Shown piece after piece: positions 17,835 through 27,096 of a stretch of DNA of 64,000 bases. A program made the position numbers and the translations under genes. How positions within the stretch are numbered: the stretch's first letter is position 1; each line of letters starts with the position of its first letter. This DNA is from Hyphomonas sp. (lineage in GTDB: Bacteria; Pseudomonadota; Alphaproteobacteria; Caulobacterales; Hyphomonadaceae): NCBI RefSeq assembly GCF_018402285.1, contig NZ_JAGYJH010000003.1, forward strand, positions 124,001 to 188,000, given 5' to 3'. Under the pieces are notes generated by a model. The model was not told where the DNA came from and searched no databases. It was given only the letters and a program-made list of their open reading frames with translations.

Positions 17835-18146
17835 TTACTCGGCCTCCTGGCCGCGAATCTGCTCATGGTGGCGGATGACTTCCGCCACGATGAAATTGAG
17901 AAATTTCTCGGCAAAGGCCGGGTCAAGCCCGGATTCCCTTGCAAGATGGCGCAGGCGCTCGATCTGCTCTGCCTCGCGGGATTTGTCCGCAGGCGGCATA
18001 TTGTGCAGCGCTTTCAGCTTGCCGACCTGCTGGGTCAGCTTGAAACGCTCGGCAAGCGTATGGATGAGGATCGAGTCCATATTGTCGATGGACGCGCGAA
18101 GCTGGCCGAGCTGGAACTGGGCGAGGGTCTGATCGGGGTTGGTCAT
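17835..18146 (-). CDS. Chorismate mutase, AroQ class
   Basis: A 103-residue all-helical single-domain enzyme that rearranges chorismate to prephenate for phenylalanine and tyrosine. Signature: [30 protein letters not shown] in separate pieces ([21 protein letters not shown], then [14 protein letters not shown]) with the active-site Arg and Lys residues. It starts at the ATG at 18146, which overlaps the ffh stop as ATGA. The ffh-chorismate mutase-rpsP order is common in alphaproteobacteria. Confidence 0.88.
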   Translation of the reverse strand: MTNPDQTLAQFQLGQLRASIDNMDSILIHTLAERFKLTQQVGKLKALHNMPPADKSREAEQIERLRHLARESGLDPAFAEKFLNFIVAEVIRHHEQIRGQEAE

Positions 18147-19630
18147 TTCTTCTTGGTTCCCCCTGGAAGGCCGGGAAGCCCGCTGCCGGGCAGGCCAGGA
18201 AGGCCATTGCCGCTGAGGCCGGGCAGACCGCCAGGAGGCAGCGCCCCGCTGCCCATCTTGGCAAGGTCCGCCTGGGAAATGCCCGCCTGCTGCGCCATGC
18301 CGAGCAAGTTTTTCATGCCGCCCTTGCTGCGCATCTTCTTCATCATGGTGGCCATCTGAAGATGCATCTTGAGCACCTTGTTGACGTCCGACACATCCAC
18401 CCCTGCCCCAGCAGCAATGCGCTTGCGGCGCGAGGCGTTGAGGAGGGCAGGCTTGCGGCGCTCTTCGCGCGTCATGGAGGAAATAATCGCCTCCTGACGT
18501 TTCAGGACACGGTCATCGACATTGGCGTTCGCCATGGCTTCCTTGGCTTTGCGTACGCCGGGCATCATGCCCATGATGCCGCCAATGCCGCCCATGCGCT
18601 GCATCTGGCGCAATTGCTCGGCCAGGTCTTCAAGGTCGAACTCACCCTTCTTGAGCTTGGCCGCCATGCGTTCGGCCTTTTCGGCATCGAACTGTTCGGC
18701 GGCTTTCTCAACCAGGCTGACAATATCGCCCTGGCCAAGGATGCGGCCAGCGACACGTTTGGCGTCGAAGGCATCAAGGCCATCGAGCTTTTCGCCGACA
18801 CCAAGGAATTTGATCGGCAGGCCGGTGACCGCGCGCATGGAGAGCGCGGCGCCGCCGCGGCCATCGCCATCCATCCGTGTAAGGACAAGTCCGGTGAGCG
18901 GCAGGCGCTCATGGAAGCGGCGGGCAGTTTCCACTGCGTCCTGACCGGTGAGCGCGTCGGCCACGAGGAGAACTTCGGAAGGATTGGCAATCGCAGCGAT
19001 CTCGGCCGCCTCGGCCATCATCTGTTCGTCAATCGACGTGCGGCCGGCGGTGTCGAGGAAGAGGACATCATAACCGCCGATCTTGGCGGCCTGCAGCGCG
19101 CGGCGGGCAATGTCAGCGGGCAACTGGCCCGGAATGATCGGCAGGGAGCTGACGGTTTCGCCGGCCTGCCCCGCAAGGATCGCAAGCTGCTCCATCGCCG
19201 CCGGGCGGCGCACGTCGAGCGAGGCGAGCAGGACCTTCTTCTTGCCGCGATCAGCAAGACGTTTGGCAATCTTGCCGGTGGTGGTGGTTTTGCCCGAGCC
19301 CTGAAGGCCCGCCATCATGACGACGGCGGGAGGCGTATCAACGCGGAGGTGGTTTTCCTCCTCGTCCGAACCCAGCATGTCGACCAGAGCATCATAGACG
19401 ATCTTGATGACCTGCTGGCCGGGCCGGACCGAGCGGATGACTTCCTCACCGACAGCGCGAACGCGCACTTTTTCGACAAAATCCTTGACGACGGGGAGCG
19501 CGACGTCGGCCTCGAGCAGGGCCACGCGGATTTCACGCAAGGCTTCCCCGACATCCTTGTCGGACAAGGCGCCGCGGCCGGTGAGGCCGTCGAAGATACT
19601 GCCAAGACGTTCGCTCAGGGCGTCGAACAT
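18143..19630 (-). CDS. ffh: Signal recognition particle protein
   Basis: GTPase that binds signal peptides and 4.5S RNA and brings ribosomes to FtsY. It has 495 residues; the ATG at 19630 (MFDALSERLGSIFDGL) is chosen. N domain residues 1-90, P-loop GLQGSGKTTTTGK at 108-120, LDTAGR G3 and TRMDGDGRGGAALS, then a methionine-rich M domain with the SRRKRIAAGAG RNA-binding segment. The last 30 residues are a GLPGL repeat tail. The 4.5S RNA gene was not seen in the window. Confidence 0.96.
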   Translation of the reverse strand: MFDALSERLGSIFDGLTGRGALSDKDVGEALREIRVALLEADVALPVVKDFVEKVRVRAVGEEVIRSVRPGQQVIKIVYDALVDMLGSDEEENHLRVDTPPAVVMMAGLQGSGKTTTTGKIAKRLADRGKKKVLLASLDVRRPAAMEQLAILAGQAGETVSSLPIIPGQLPADIARRALQAAKIGGYDVLFLDTAGRTSIDEQMMAEAAEIAAIANPSEVLLVADALTGQDAVETARRFHERLPLTGLVLTRMDGDGRGGAALSMRAVTGLPIKFLGVGEKLDGLDAFDAKRVAGRILGQGDIVSLVEKAAEQFDAEKAERMAAKLKKGEFDLEDLAEQLRQMQRMGGIGGIMGMMPGVRKAKEAMANANVDDRVLKRQEAIISSMTREERRKPALLNASRRKRIAAGAGVDVSDVNKVLKMHLQMATMMKKMRSKGGMKNLLGMAQQAGISQADLAKMGSGALPPGGLPGLSGNGLPGLPGSGLPGLPGGTKKK

Positions 19631-19802
19631 GCCGCTACTCCTCTTTTCGGCAAAAAACACGAAAGCCCCGCTGAGCGAGACATCGCCGGGCGGGGGGCCC
19701 CGCTAGCCTCCCGTTCCCATATATAGGAACTTGTGCCGGTCAGGGCGCGCTTCTGAGTTTGCGCGAAATGTGGGCGGCCTAAAGCACGGGGCTATCCACA
19801 GG

Positions 19803-20399
19803 TCAAGCCTGAGCGGCCGCCAGGGCGTCCACATGCTGGTGCAGGCTGTCGATCGTGCGGTCGATTTCCTGGCCAATCAGCGAGAACGCGGCCACATCGG
19901 CCCAGAGGCCATTGGCCGTGCGCATATAGTGGCGCAGCACCCCTTCCCGCGCCGCGCCGAACCGCTCAACCGCCGCGATGGCATCCTGATTGGCCACATT
20001 TACCAGAAACTCTATCCTCTGGAACCGGCAGTCACGGGCCCGCTGCATCAGCGCAAGCGAGGTGGCAGCAGATTCCAGCCCCCCGCGCAAATCCTCAGGA
20101 TGCCACCGGTAACCAATCCGCAGGCGCCGGTGGAGGCGAACAATGTTCATGAAGGTTACCACGCCGCAGAACATTCCGTCCGACAGGCGCGTGATGGCGA
20201 AGGGCACCATCCGGCCTTCGCGGGCTTCCTGCAGGGTCTGGTCGAAATAGGCGTTGAAGCTGGTGCCTGTGTCCATCAGCGGCATCCAGTTCCACATCGC
20301 TTCGATGGCGCCGGAAGTCGCAAGGATTTCCCGGTGCACCTCGTTCACACGGTCGAGGCGCACGTTTGCCACCTCTAAACCGGGCGCATCGAGCTTCAT
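19803..20399 (-). CDS. GNAT family N-acetyltransferase (RimJ/RimL-like)
   Basis: A 198-residue acyl-CoA transferase of the GNAT fold, start ATG at 20399. The pattern is that of the RimJ/RimL subfamily: WNWMPLMDTG near the N-terminus, FAITRLSDGMFCGVVTFMNI, then RLRIGYRWHPEDLRGG in the place of the acetyl-CoA loop and FLVNVANQDAIAAVERFGAAREG before the C-terminal strand. The substrate may be an N-terminal amine or a small molecule; not assignable. A terminator hairpin lies just upstream on the same strand, belonging to the preceding peptidase gene. Confidence 0.8.
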   Translation of the reverse strand: MKLDAPGLEVANVRLDRVNEVHREILATSGAIEAMWNWMPLMDTGTSFNAYFDQTLQEAREGRMVPFAITRLSDGMFCGVVTFMNIVRLHRRLRIGYRWHPEDLRGGLESAATSLALMQRARDCRFQRIEFLVNVANQDAIAAVERFGAAREGVLRHYMRTANGLWADVAAFSLIGQEIDRTIDSLHQHVDALAAAQA

Positions 20400-20431
20400 T
20401 GACAGATTATGCCACAGGTGGGACGCCCCGG

Positions 20432-20467
20432 CAAAAGAAAGGACCGGCCAGCAAAGCCGGCCGATCC
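20432..20467 (-). terminator. Terminator after the prolyl oligopeptidase gene
   Basis: On the minus strand GGATCGGCCGGC (20467-20456) and GCTGGCCGGTCC (20452-20441) form a 12-bp stem with two non-Watson-Crick positions and a three-base loop. It is followed by TTTCTTTT, about 36 bp after the stop at 20503. Confidence 0.7.
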
Positions 20468-20502
20468 TCATATCTGCGGGAGCGGCGCAGTGGCCGCCGC
20501 CG

Positions 20503-22677
20503 TTATTCTTCAGCCGGTTTCGGGAATAGCTGACGGGAGAGATAGGTATATTCGAGGGCGGAGCGCTTGGCGCGCGCCGTCTGGTCAGCGGCGGCTGCAT
20601 GGCCACCGTCCATGTTCTCGAAATAGTAAAAGGGCAGGCCCGCCTCCTCGAAGCGCTTGGCCATCTTGCGGGCATGGCCCGGATGGACCCGGTCATCCTT
20701 CGTCGAGGTGACGAAGAAGGGCGTGGGATAGGGCTTGGACGCATCGAAGTTCTGGTAGGGCGAGATGGTCTCGAGGAAGGCGCGCTCTTCCGGCACATCG
20801 GGTGATCCGTATTCATCGACCCAGGAGGCGCCTGCCAGGAGCAGGTGGTAGCGCAGCATATCGAGCAGGGGCACCTGCACCACGACCGCGTTCCAGAGAT
20901 CCGGGCGCTGGTTGAGCATGACGCCCATCAGGAGGCCGCCATTGGAGCCGCCCATGATGCCGAGATGCTCGGGCGAAGTGATACCGCGGGACACAAGGTC
21001 TTCGCCGACGGCGATGAAGTCATCATAGATTACCTGGCGCTTCTGCTTCAGGCCCGCCTGGTGCCAGTTGGGGCCGAACTCGCCCCCGCCCCGGATGTTG
21101 GCCAGGACATACGCTCCGCCCTGTTCCAGCCAGAGCCGGCCGGTGACCGGGCTGTAAGTCGGGCCGTAGGAAACCTGGAAACCACCATAGCCGTAGAGGA
21201 GCGTTGGGGTTGATCCGTCCAGCGGCATGTCGGCCTTGTGGACGATGAAGTAGGGCACCTTCGTGCCGTCTTTCGAGGTGGCGAAGAACTGCTCGACCTT
21301 GAGGCCTTCGGCATCGAACTTGGCCGGAAGGGATTTGAGGCGCGTCACGTCGCCCGTCGTCACATCATAATTGAGGAGCGAATCCGGGGTAAGGAAGTCC
21401 TCATAGTTCAGGAAAACGGTTGTTTCCTGGCTGTCAGAAAAGGTAATGCCGACCTGGCCGGTGCCGGGCAGATTGACCGGGCTCGTCGTCCATCCGGCCT
21501 CGGACGGTTCGATGCGGAGCACCTTGCCGGCGACATTTTCATTGATCGAGAGAAGCGCGGCGCCCTTGGCGATGGCAACGCCATTGACCGCCTGGGTTTC
21601 CGATGGGCGGAAGGCAAGCGTGAGCGGTGGCAGGGTGCGGTTTTCAAGGAACATCTCGAGGTCAAACGCCAGCAGGTCGCCGGCCTTGAATGAGCCCTGG
21701 CCTTCAGGCGACCAGTCCTGCTCGGTGGTGAAGAGGAACTGGCCCTTGTAGATGCCGTTCATGGAAACCTTCGGCGGCAGCGGCCACTGCACTGCTTCGG
21801 TTTCACCTTCCGGGAACCAGAAGTATTTCGAGGTGAAGAAAGTCTCCGCCTGGACGGCGCCCTGCAGGACGCGGCCATCTTCAAGGCGGACCGCCATTGG
21901 CCAGACGCCGACATCGGTTTCTTTGCCGCGGATAAGTTCTTCGGCCTGCCCAACCGGTGTACCGCGCTGCCAGCGTTTGACGATGAAAGGATAGCCCGAT
22001 TGGGTGAGCGTGCCTGCGCCCCAGTCGGTGGCGATCAGCAGGGTGTCCGTGCCGGCCCAGGCGAGGCCCTGCTTGGCTTCAGTGGTGACGAAGCCGCCAT
22101 CGACGAAGGATTTGGTGGCGAGGCTGAACTCACGGATGATGACCGCGTCCTTGCCGCCATCTGAAAGGGACACGAGACAGCGCCACTCACTGCCTTCGTC
22201 CGGGCGGCGGCAGTCGGCGCCCTTGTAGACCCAGTTGGCGCCTTCCTCGGCAGCCAGCTTGTCGACATCGAGGATGGTTTCCCATTCGGGGACGTCGGCC
22301 GCGTAGCCGGCGAGCGGGGTGCGGCGCCAGAGGCCGCGGACATGTGTCTCATCCTGCCAGAAATTATAGACATAACCGTCGCGTACTGCGCCGTATGGAA
22401 TACGTTCTGACGAGTTCAGGACTTCCAGCGCGCTTGATTCATAGGCGCTGTAGCGGGGGTCGGCCTGAAGTTCGGCGAGGGTGCGATCATTCTGAGCGGT
22501 CACCCAGGCAAGTGCGGCTTCGCCTTCGACTTCCTCCAGCCAGAGATGGGACGCTTCATCCAACGCAGTGGTTTTGGTATCGGCGGGCGTGTCGGGGGGC
22601 AAATTCGTCTCCGGTGGGGTGCCTGTCGCGCAGGCTGTGATAAGCAGGGCACTCAGCGACGCAAAAAGAGTGCGCAT
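20503..22677 (-). CDS. Prolyl oligopeptidase family serine peptidase, lipoprotein
   Basis: A 724-residue S9A peptidase that cleaves short peptides after proline. The start is the ATG at 22677 with GGAG upstream; an earlier frame lacks a signal. A lipoprotein signal ends LLITAC, so it is envelope-anchored. An N-terminal segment and a seven-bladed propeller run to about residue 430, then the alpha/beta-hydrolase domain with the nucleophile in GGSNGG, Asp in TKDDRVHP and His in DGGH. It is convergent with nothing and ends at its own terminator. Its catalytic triad is complete. Confidence 0.9.
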   Translation of the reverse strand: MRTLFASLSALLITACATGTPPETNLPPDTPADTKTTALDEASHLWLEEVEGEAALAWVTAQNDRTLAELQADPRYSAYESSALEVLNSSERIPYGAVRDGYVYNFWQDETHVRGLWRRTPLAGYAADVPEWETILDVDKLAAEEGANWVYKGADCRRPDEGSEWRCLVSLSDGGKDAVIIREFSLATKSFVDGGFVTTEAKQGLAWAGTDTLLIATDWGAGTLTQSGYPFIVKRWQRGTPVGQAEELIRGKETDVGVWPMAVRLEDGRVLQGAVQAETFFTSKYFWFPEGETEAVQWPLPPKVSMNGIYKGQFLFTTEQDWSPEGQGSFKAGDLLAFDLEMFLENRTLPPLTLAFRPSETQAVNGVAIAKGAALLSINENVAGKVLRIEPSEAGWTTSPVNLPGTGQVGITFSDSQETTVFLNYEDFLTPDSLLNYDVTTGDVTRLKSLPAKFDAEGLKVEQFFATSKDGTKVPYFIVHKADMPLDGSTPTLLYGYGGFQVSYGPTYSPVTGRLWLEQGGAYVLANIRGGGEFGPNWHQAGLKQKRQVIYDDFIAVGEDLVSRGITSPEHLGIMGGSNGGLLMGVMLNQRPDLWNAVVVQVPLLDMLRYHLLLAGASWVDEYGSPDVPEERAFLETISPYQNFDASKPYPTPFFVTSTKDDRVHPGHARKMAKRFEEAGLPFYYFENMDGGHAAAADQTARAKRSALEYTYLSRQLFPKPAEE

Positions 22678-22795
22678 CTTGTCTCCAGTAAAGGTTTCAG
22701 GGGAAGGGTGAGTGGCCGGATAAAAGTTTCTCCCATGCGCGAGGAAACCAGAACGTTGATCCCTGCCAGAATCAATGCGCGCAATGACGCACCGT

Positions 22796-23395
22796 TCAGC
22801 TGCCGGTCGCTTCGGCGGCGGGCAATCGTTCAAGCACAATCTGCTCCACAATTAGGGCGCGAGACTTGTCCGGCACAAGAGGGCGGAAAGCGATATAGTC
22901 GACGCCCTGCTCACCCTGGAGCGGGGGCACGTCATACTCGAAGCTCACCTCGGAAAAGCCCGGCTGCAGATTGAGCACCTGCCAACCTGAATCCCCTGCC
23001 CGGCCGGTCGAGTAATTCAGCTCCACCTGTTCGGCGCCGCGGGTGTCAGCCGGGCGCACACGCGCCGTTACCCGGATGCGGCGGCCGGCAAACTGCGCCT
23101 CGATATCCGGCGCCAGCCGGAAATGCGGGCCCAGTTCCGGCGACGCTGCCAGCGCGTCCAGATCGGCTTCGACATAAAGATAGTAGGTCCGCTCGTCCCG
23201 GATCAGCTGGACCCGCGCGTCTCCGCCCGAGATGGCCTTGTTGAGATAGGGGCCCGCGATCTCGATCCGGTCGTAATTGAGCCCGTCCCCGGCGACAGCG
23301 CCATCGGGTAGACGGCCAATGCCTGGCTGGATCGCCAGGAAGACCATCATCACGGTCAAGAGCACCGCAAGGGGAAAGAAATACTTGTCGCGCAT
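22796..23395 (-). CDS. Membrane-anchored hypothetical protein
   Basis: A 199-residue protein with one N-terminal membrane segment (residues 5-24, FFPLAVLLTVMMVFLAIQPG) and a ~170-residue extracytoplasmic domain. The domain is rich in alternating strands (VQLIRDERTYYLYVEADL, RIRVTARVRPAD, VELNYSTGR, SEVSFEYDVPP, DYIAFRPLVPD) and reads like a beta-sandwich such as a carbohydrate-binding-type fold, though I recognise no named family. It diverges from the AGE-family sugar epimerase gene about 116 bp away. No function assigned. Confidence 0.6.
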   Translation of the reverse strand: MRDKYFFPLAVLLTVMMVFLAIQPGIGRLPDGAVAGDGLNYDRIEIAGPYLNKAISGGDARVQLIRDERTYYLYVEADLDALAASPELGPHFRLAPDIEAQFAGRRIRVTARVRPADTRGAEQVELNYSTGRAGDSGWQVLNLQPGFSEVSFEYDVPPLQGEQGVDYIAFRPLVPDKSRALIVEQIVLERLPAAEATGS

Positions 23396-23511
23396 CGGCG
23401 CTCCTGCGTTGCCTGCCCGGCGCTGGCCAATCTGTCAGGCTCCTGTTAGCAGGTGGACCCGTAGATTGGCGAGCCAATTGCAGCGGACGAAACCGCAGGA
23501 GGCAAGGACGA

Positions 23512-24654
23512 ATGTCGGTATTGGCCCTTCAGCGGCGCGCCCGGGAAGCCAGGCTCTGGCTGCTCGACAGCTGTTTCCCGCTCTGGGCTGCTCACGGCGT
23601 AAACGCCTCGGGCCTCTTTCCCGAAGCCCTGACCATGTCGCTGGACGAGGCGCCCTCTGACACAACCCGCGTGCGGGTGCAGGCACGGCAGACTTATGTC
23701 TTTGCCGAAGCCTGGCGCCTCGGATGGAAACGCGACACGGCCGCCCGGCTGGTGACCGCCGGGGTCGCGACCCTCGCCGGGCCAGCTCTAAATCAACAGG
23801 GGCTGGCCGGACGACTGCTCTCCACCGAAACGGGCAACCTCGCCGAACCGGTCTTCGATCTTTACGATACGGCTTTCACCCTGCTCGGTCTGTCTGAAGC
23901 CGCCCGTGGCCCCGGCCCGGCCGAACCGGCGCTGGCGACAGCGGGTGCCATTCTGGCAGCCCTCGACCGGGCGGCGCGCGATAGCATTCATGGCGGCTAT
24001 GCCGAGACGCTTCCCCGGCCCGCTCAGCGGCAACAGAACCCCCACATGCACCTCCTGGAAGCCTGCCTTGCGCTGCATGCAGTCCAGCCCGGCGGCGGGC
24101 ATATGGCGCGGGCGCAGGAATTGGTGGCGCTGTTCGAGACCCGGTTCACGGCCGGTGAAAACGGTTTGCTCGGCGAGTTCTTTGCGCCCGACTGGTCGCC
24201 CCTGCCCGGGGACGCAGGGCGCATCGTCGAGCCTGGCCACCAGTTTGAATGGGTATGGCTTCTGCATGCCTATGCGCGCCTGCGCGGAGAGCCGGTCTCT
24301 CCGGCCGCTCAACGGCTTTATACCTTTGCCCTGACGACGCTGGATGTAGACGGGCGCGCGATCCAGTCTGCCGCCCGGGGCGGCGCGCCGATCGATGCCT
24401 CGCGCCGGACATGGCCGCAGACAGAGGCGCTCAAAGCCCATCTGGCAATGTATGAAACCCGCCGGGACGAGCGCTTCGCCGAAGCCGCCTGCCGCAGCTT
24501 TGACGTGCTGATGGACGAATACCTGACCGAAGACGGCGGCTGGATCGATCATTTCGGCGCCGATGGCGCGGTGCTTTCGGGCAACATGCCCGCCTCTACG
24601 GGCTATCATGTGGTTCTCGCCTTTGCAGAGCTGATCCGCGTGATGAACGCTTGA
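23512..24654 (+). CDS. AGE family epimerase/isomerase
   Basis: A 380-residue (alpha/alpha)6-barrel enzyme of the N-acylglucosamine 2-epimerase / aldose-ketose isomerase family. Catalytic surroundings are visible: QNPHMHLLEA (His around residue 179), EPGHQFEWVW (His around 242), RTWPQTEALKA and PASTGYHV with the C-terminal His. Members isomerise mannose, glucose or mannose-6-phosphate, or epimerise N-acylglucosamine; the exact sugar is unclear. The start is ATG at 23512. It is followed by gpmA on the same strand, suggesting a sugar-metabolism pair. Confidence 0.82.
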   Translation: MSVLALQRRAREARLWLLDSCFPLWAAHGVNASGLFPEALTMSLDEAPSDTTRVRVQARQTYVFAEAWRLGWKRDTAARLVTAGVATLAGPALNQQGLAGRLLSTETGNLAEPVFDLYDTAFTLLGLSEAARGPGPAEPALATAGAILAALDRAARDSIHGGYAETLPRPAQRQQNPHMHLLEACLALHAVQPGGGHMARAQELVALFETRFTAGENGLLGEFFAPDWSPLPGDAGRIVEPGHQFEWVWLLHAYARLRGEPVSPAAQRLYTFALTTLDVDGRAIQSAARGGAPIDASRRTWPQTEALKAHLAMYETRRDERFAEAACRSFDVLMDEYLTEDGGWIDHFGADGAVLSGNMPASTGYHVVLAFAELIRVMNA

Positions 24655-24729
24655 AATTGCCGGGATTTGCGGGGAAGAGAGCCCAACACCCGATCAGCCG
24701 GGCCCGGCTGACCCAAACTGAGGAATGCC

Positions 24730-25443
24730 ATGACCAAGCTCGCCCTGATCCGGCACGGCCAGTCCGCCTGGAACCTTGAAAACCGCTTCACCGGCTGGTG
24801 GGACGCTGACCTGACTGAGAAAGGTGAAGCCGAAGCCCGAAAGGCCGGGCAGATGCTCGCCGCGGTCGACGCTGATTTCCGCGTTGGCTTCACCAGCGTC
24901 CAGACCCGCGCCATTCGCACGCTCTGGCTTGCGCTGACCGAAATGAGGCGCGCCTGGTTGCCGGTCGAAAAGGACTGGCACCTCAATGAGCGCCACTATG
25001 GCGGCCTCACCGGGCTCGACAAGGCAGAGACGGCGGCAAAGCATGGCGAGGAGCAGGTGCGTGTCTGGCGGCGCAGCTATGACATCCCGCCTCCGCCACT
25101 TGAAGTTGGCAGCACCTATGACCTATCAAACGACACGCGCTATCGCGGCATCGATATTCCGGACACGGAAAGCCTGAAGACGACGCTTGAGCGTGTGCTG
25201 CCCTATTGGGAACAGCGGATTGCGCCGGAACTGATCGCGGGCAAGGACACGCTGATCGCCGCCCATGGCAACTCGCTGCGCGCGCTGGTAAAGCATCTTT
25301 TCAGAGTGCCCGACGAAAAGATCACGGGCGTGGAGATCCCGACCGGCAATCCACTGCTGATCGAGCTCGACCATAATCTCAAGCCGGTCTCCGTGCGCTA
25401 TCTCGACGAGAGTCGGTCCCAGCCGCTTCCCGACCTGCCGTGA
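24730..25443 (+). CDS. gpmA: 2,3-Bisphosphoglycerate-dependent phosphoglycerate mutase
   Basis: Interconverts 2- and 3-phosphoglycerate in glycolysis. The 237-residue protein has the phospho-His motif [10 protein letters not shown] (His9), the [13 protein letters not shown] segment, [15 protein letters not shown] and the second catalytic His in [14 protein letters not shown]. Length is normal. The ATG has AGGA upstream (GAGGAATGCC). Its TGA stop overlaps the GTG start of the deaminase gene (GTGA), so the two are probably coupled. Confidence 0.95.
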   Translation: MTKLALIRHGQSAWNLENRFTGWWDADLTEKGEAEARKAGQMLAAVDADFRVGFTSVQTRAIRTLWLALTEMRRAWLPVEKDWHLNERHYGGLTGLDKAETAAKHGEEQVRVWRRSYDIPPPPLEVGSTYDLSNDTRYRGIDIPDTESLKTTLERVLPYWEQRIAPELIAGKDTLIAAHGNSLRALVKHLFRVPDEKITGVEIPTGNPLLIELDHNLKPVSVRYLDESRSQPLPDLP

Positions 25444-25889
25444 GCAAACGCCGTGACCGCCGGATGATGGGACGGGCTTTCCAGCTCGCCCGGCTCAATC
25501 AGGGCCTCACCGGGGAGAATCCTTCTGTCGGCTGTATCCTTCTGGATGCGGATGGTCATGTTGTTGGCGCCGGAGTGACCGGCATCGGCGGGCGCCCGCA
25601 TGCCGAGGAAGTTGCGCTGGAAGAGGCCGCCAGAAAGGCGAAAGGAGGAACGGCCTATGTGACCCTCGAGCCCTGCCGGGAACGCACGAGCGGCGCGCAG
25701 TCCTGTTCCAGCAAGCTCGTTAACGCCGGGATCGCACGTGTGGTGGTCGCGATTGAAGACCCCCACCCTACGGCGCGCGACGGGCTCGCCGTGCTGCGCG
25801 CGGCCGGCGTGCGCGTGGAGACCGGTCTCGGCCAGCGCATGGGCGCGCGGCTCTATCGCTGGTTTTTCGCCGCCGGCAGCAAGCACTGA
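25440..25889 (+). CDS. Stand-alone RibD-type deaminase domain
   Basis: A 149-residue zinc deaminase of the RibD N-terminal type, without the C-terminal reductase of full RibD. The zinc site is visible as [10 protein letters not shown] and [14 protein letters not shown]; the cysteines are separated by nine residues where RibD usually has eight. Substrate-loop pieces [12 protein letters not shown] match the NPxVGxV segment of riboflavin deaminases. It starts at a GTG overlapping the gpmA stop. It may deaminate a pyrimidine intermediate in riboflavin synthesis or another amine; unproven. Confidence 0.78.
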   Translation: MSKRRDRRMMGRAFQLARLNQGLTGENPSVGCILLDADGHVVGAGVTGIGGRPHAEEVALEEAARKAKGGTAYVTLEPCRERTSGAQSCSSKLVNAGIARVVVAIEDPHPTARDGLAVLRAAGVRVETGLGQRMGARLYRWFFAAGSKH

Positions 25890-25891
25890 GC

Positions 25892-25995
25892 GGGGCCTCT
25901 GGCGCGTCCAGCAGCGTCGTCGTGTTGCAGCCGGGCTGCAGCGGCAGCGGCAAACTGTGCTTGGCAGCGGGGAATGAACTGCCTAGAGAGGCCCC
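25892..25995. repeat. Long-range inverted repeat in the deaminase-GST gap
   Basis: GGGGCCTCT at 25892-25900 is exactly complementary to AGAGGCCCC at 25987-25995. Between them is a second short hairpin, TGCAGCC then GGCTGCA near 25926-25941. The 129-bp gap therefore could fold as a closed RNA domain just before the GST start at 26019. I recognise no riboswitch class, and chance remains possible in GC-rich DNA. Confidence 0.3.
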
Positions 25996-26018
25996 ATGCT
26001 TCCAGAGAGATTTTTCTG

Positions 26019-27044
26019 ATGGCCGTTTACAGGCTTTTCGGCGCGGACACCTCGCCCTATTCGTTCAAGGTGCGCGCCGCGCTGCACTACAAGGGCCTCG
26101 ACTTTGAATGGGTTGCGCGCTGCGCGGCCAATGAGGCCGAGTTCCGTGACCTTGCCCGGACACAGACCGTCCCGCTTCTGGTTTCGCCCGAAGGCAAGGT
26201 GAACCAGGATTCCACGCAGATCCTGGCGATCCTCGACAAGGCGCATCCCGAGCCTGCTATCCAGCCGGAAAACGGCGCGCTCGCAGCCCTCTCGCTGATC
26301 CTTGAGGATTATGCCGACGAGTGGCTGAACAAGGCGATGTTCCAGCAGCGCTGGGGCCAGATGCCCGACCGGGACGCGGCCTCCATCCGCGTGCTGGTGC
26401 AGATCAATGGCGGCAAGCGGCCCCGCGCCTACAAGACACCGGCCAAGCAGATTGCCGAGCGGATGCTGGCGCGGCTGCCGCTGGTTGGCGCCGAGGCAGA
26501 CAATGCGCCGACGCTGGAAGCCTCCTATCGCCGGTTTGCGCTGCGCCTGAACGAGCATCTTAAAGAGCACCTGTTCGTGTTTGGCGGCCGTCCGTCGGCG
26601 GCGGACTTTGCGTTGGCTGCGCAGTTCCAGCAGATGCTGACCGATCCGACCCCGGCGGCCTGGCTGAACGACCGCGCGCCCTTCCTTGTGGCGTGGTGCG
26701 AGAACATGGCCGACCCCAAGGCGGGCGGGCCGTTTGCGGCGCTGGATGCGCTGGCGCCGACACTGGCGCCGCTGTTCACAACCGAGATTGCGCGCACCTT
26801 CCTGCCCTGGGCGAACGCCAACGCCGCGAGCGCGTCGCGCCAGAAGCACCGGTTTTCGGTGACCCTGGACAATGGCGTGTTCGAGCAGTCGACGCAGAAT
26901 TATGCGGCCCGTTCGTTCCAGAAGCTACGCGACAAGGTTCGCGGCGCAGCCGATGCTGAAGGCCTGACCGGCTTTATGGAAGAGGCAGGCGTCGCTGATT
27001 TCTTTGCCGAGCCGAAGTCAAAGGAAAAGACCCCCGCGGCCTGA
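26019..27044 (+). CDS. Glutathione S-transferase N-terminal-domain protein
   Basis: A 341-residue protein starting at the ATG at 26019. Residues 1-80 are a GST thioredoxin-like domain (YRLFGADTSPYSFKVRAALHYKG split in pieces, QTVPLLVSPEGKVNQDSTQILAIL). A helical C-terminal domain follows with FGGRPSAADFALAAQFQ, the usual capping motif. About 90 further residues at the end (RFSVTLDNGVFEQ onward, ending in KSKEKTPAA) are extra to normal GSTs. Enzymatic activity is uncertain. Confidence 0.72.
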   Translation: MAVYRLFGADTSPYSFKVRAALHYKGLDFEWVARCAANEAEFRDLARTQTVPLLVSPEGKVNQDSTQILAILDKAHPEPAIQPENGALAALSLILEDYADEWLNKAMFQQRWGQMPDRDAASIRVLVQINGGKRPRAYKTPAKQIAERMLARLPLVGAEADNAPTLEASYRRFALRLNEHLKEHLFVFGGRPSAADFALAAQFQQMLTDPTPAAWLNDRAPFLVAWCENMADPKAGGPFAALDALAPTLAPLFTTEIARTFLPWANANAASASRQKHRFSVTLDNGVFEQSTQNYAARSFQKLRDKVRGAADAEGLTGFMEEAGVADFFAEPKSKEKTPAA

Positions 27045-27096
27045 GGCTGCAGGGGCCTTCGTTCCGTCGCCTAACGGCAAACGCACTAAAGCTGGC

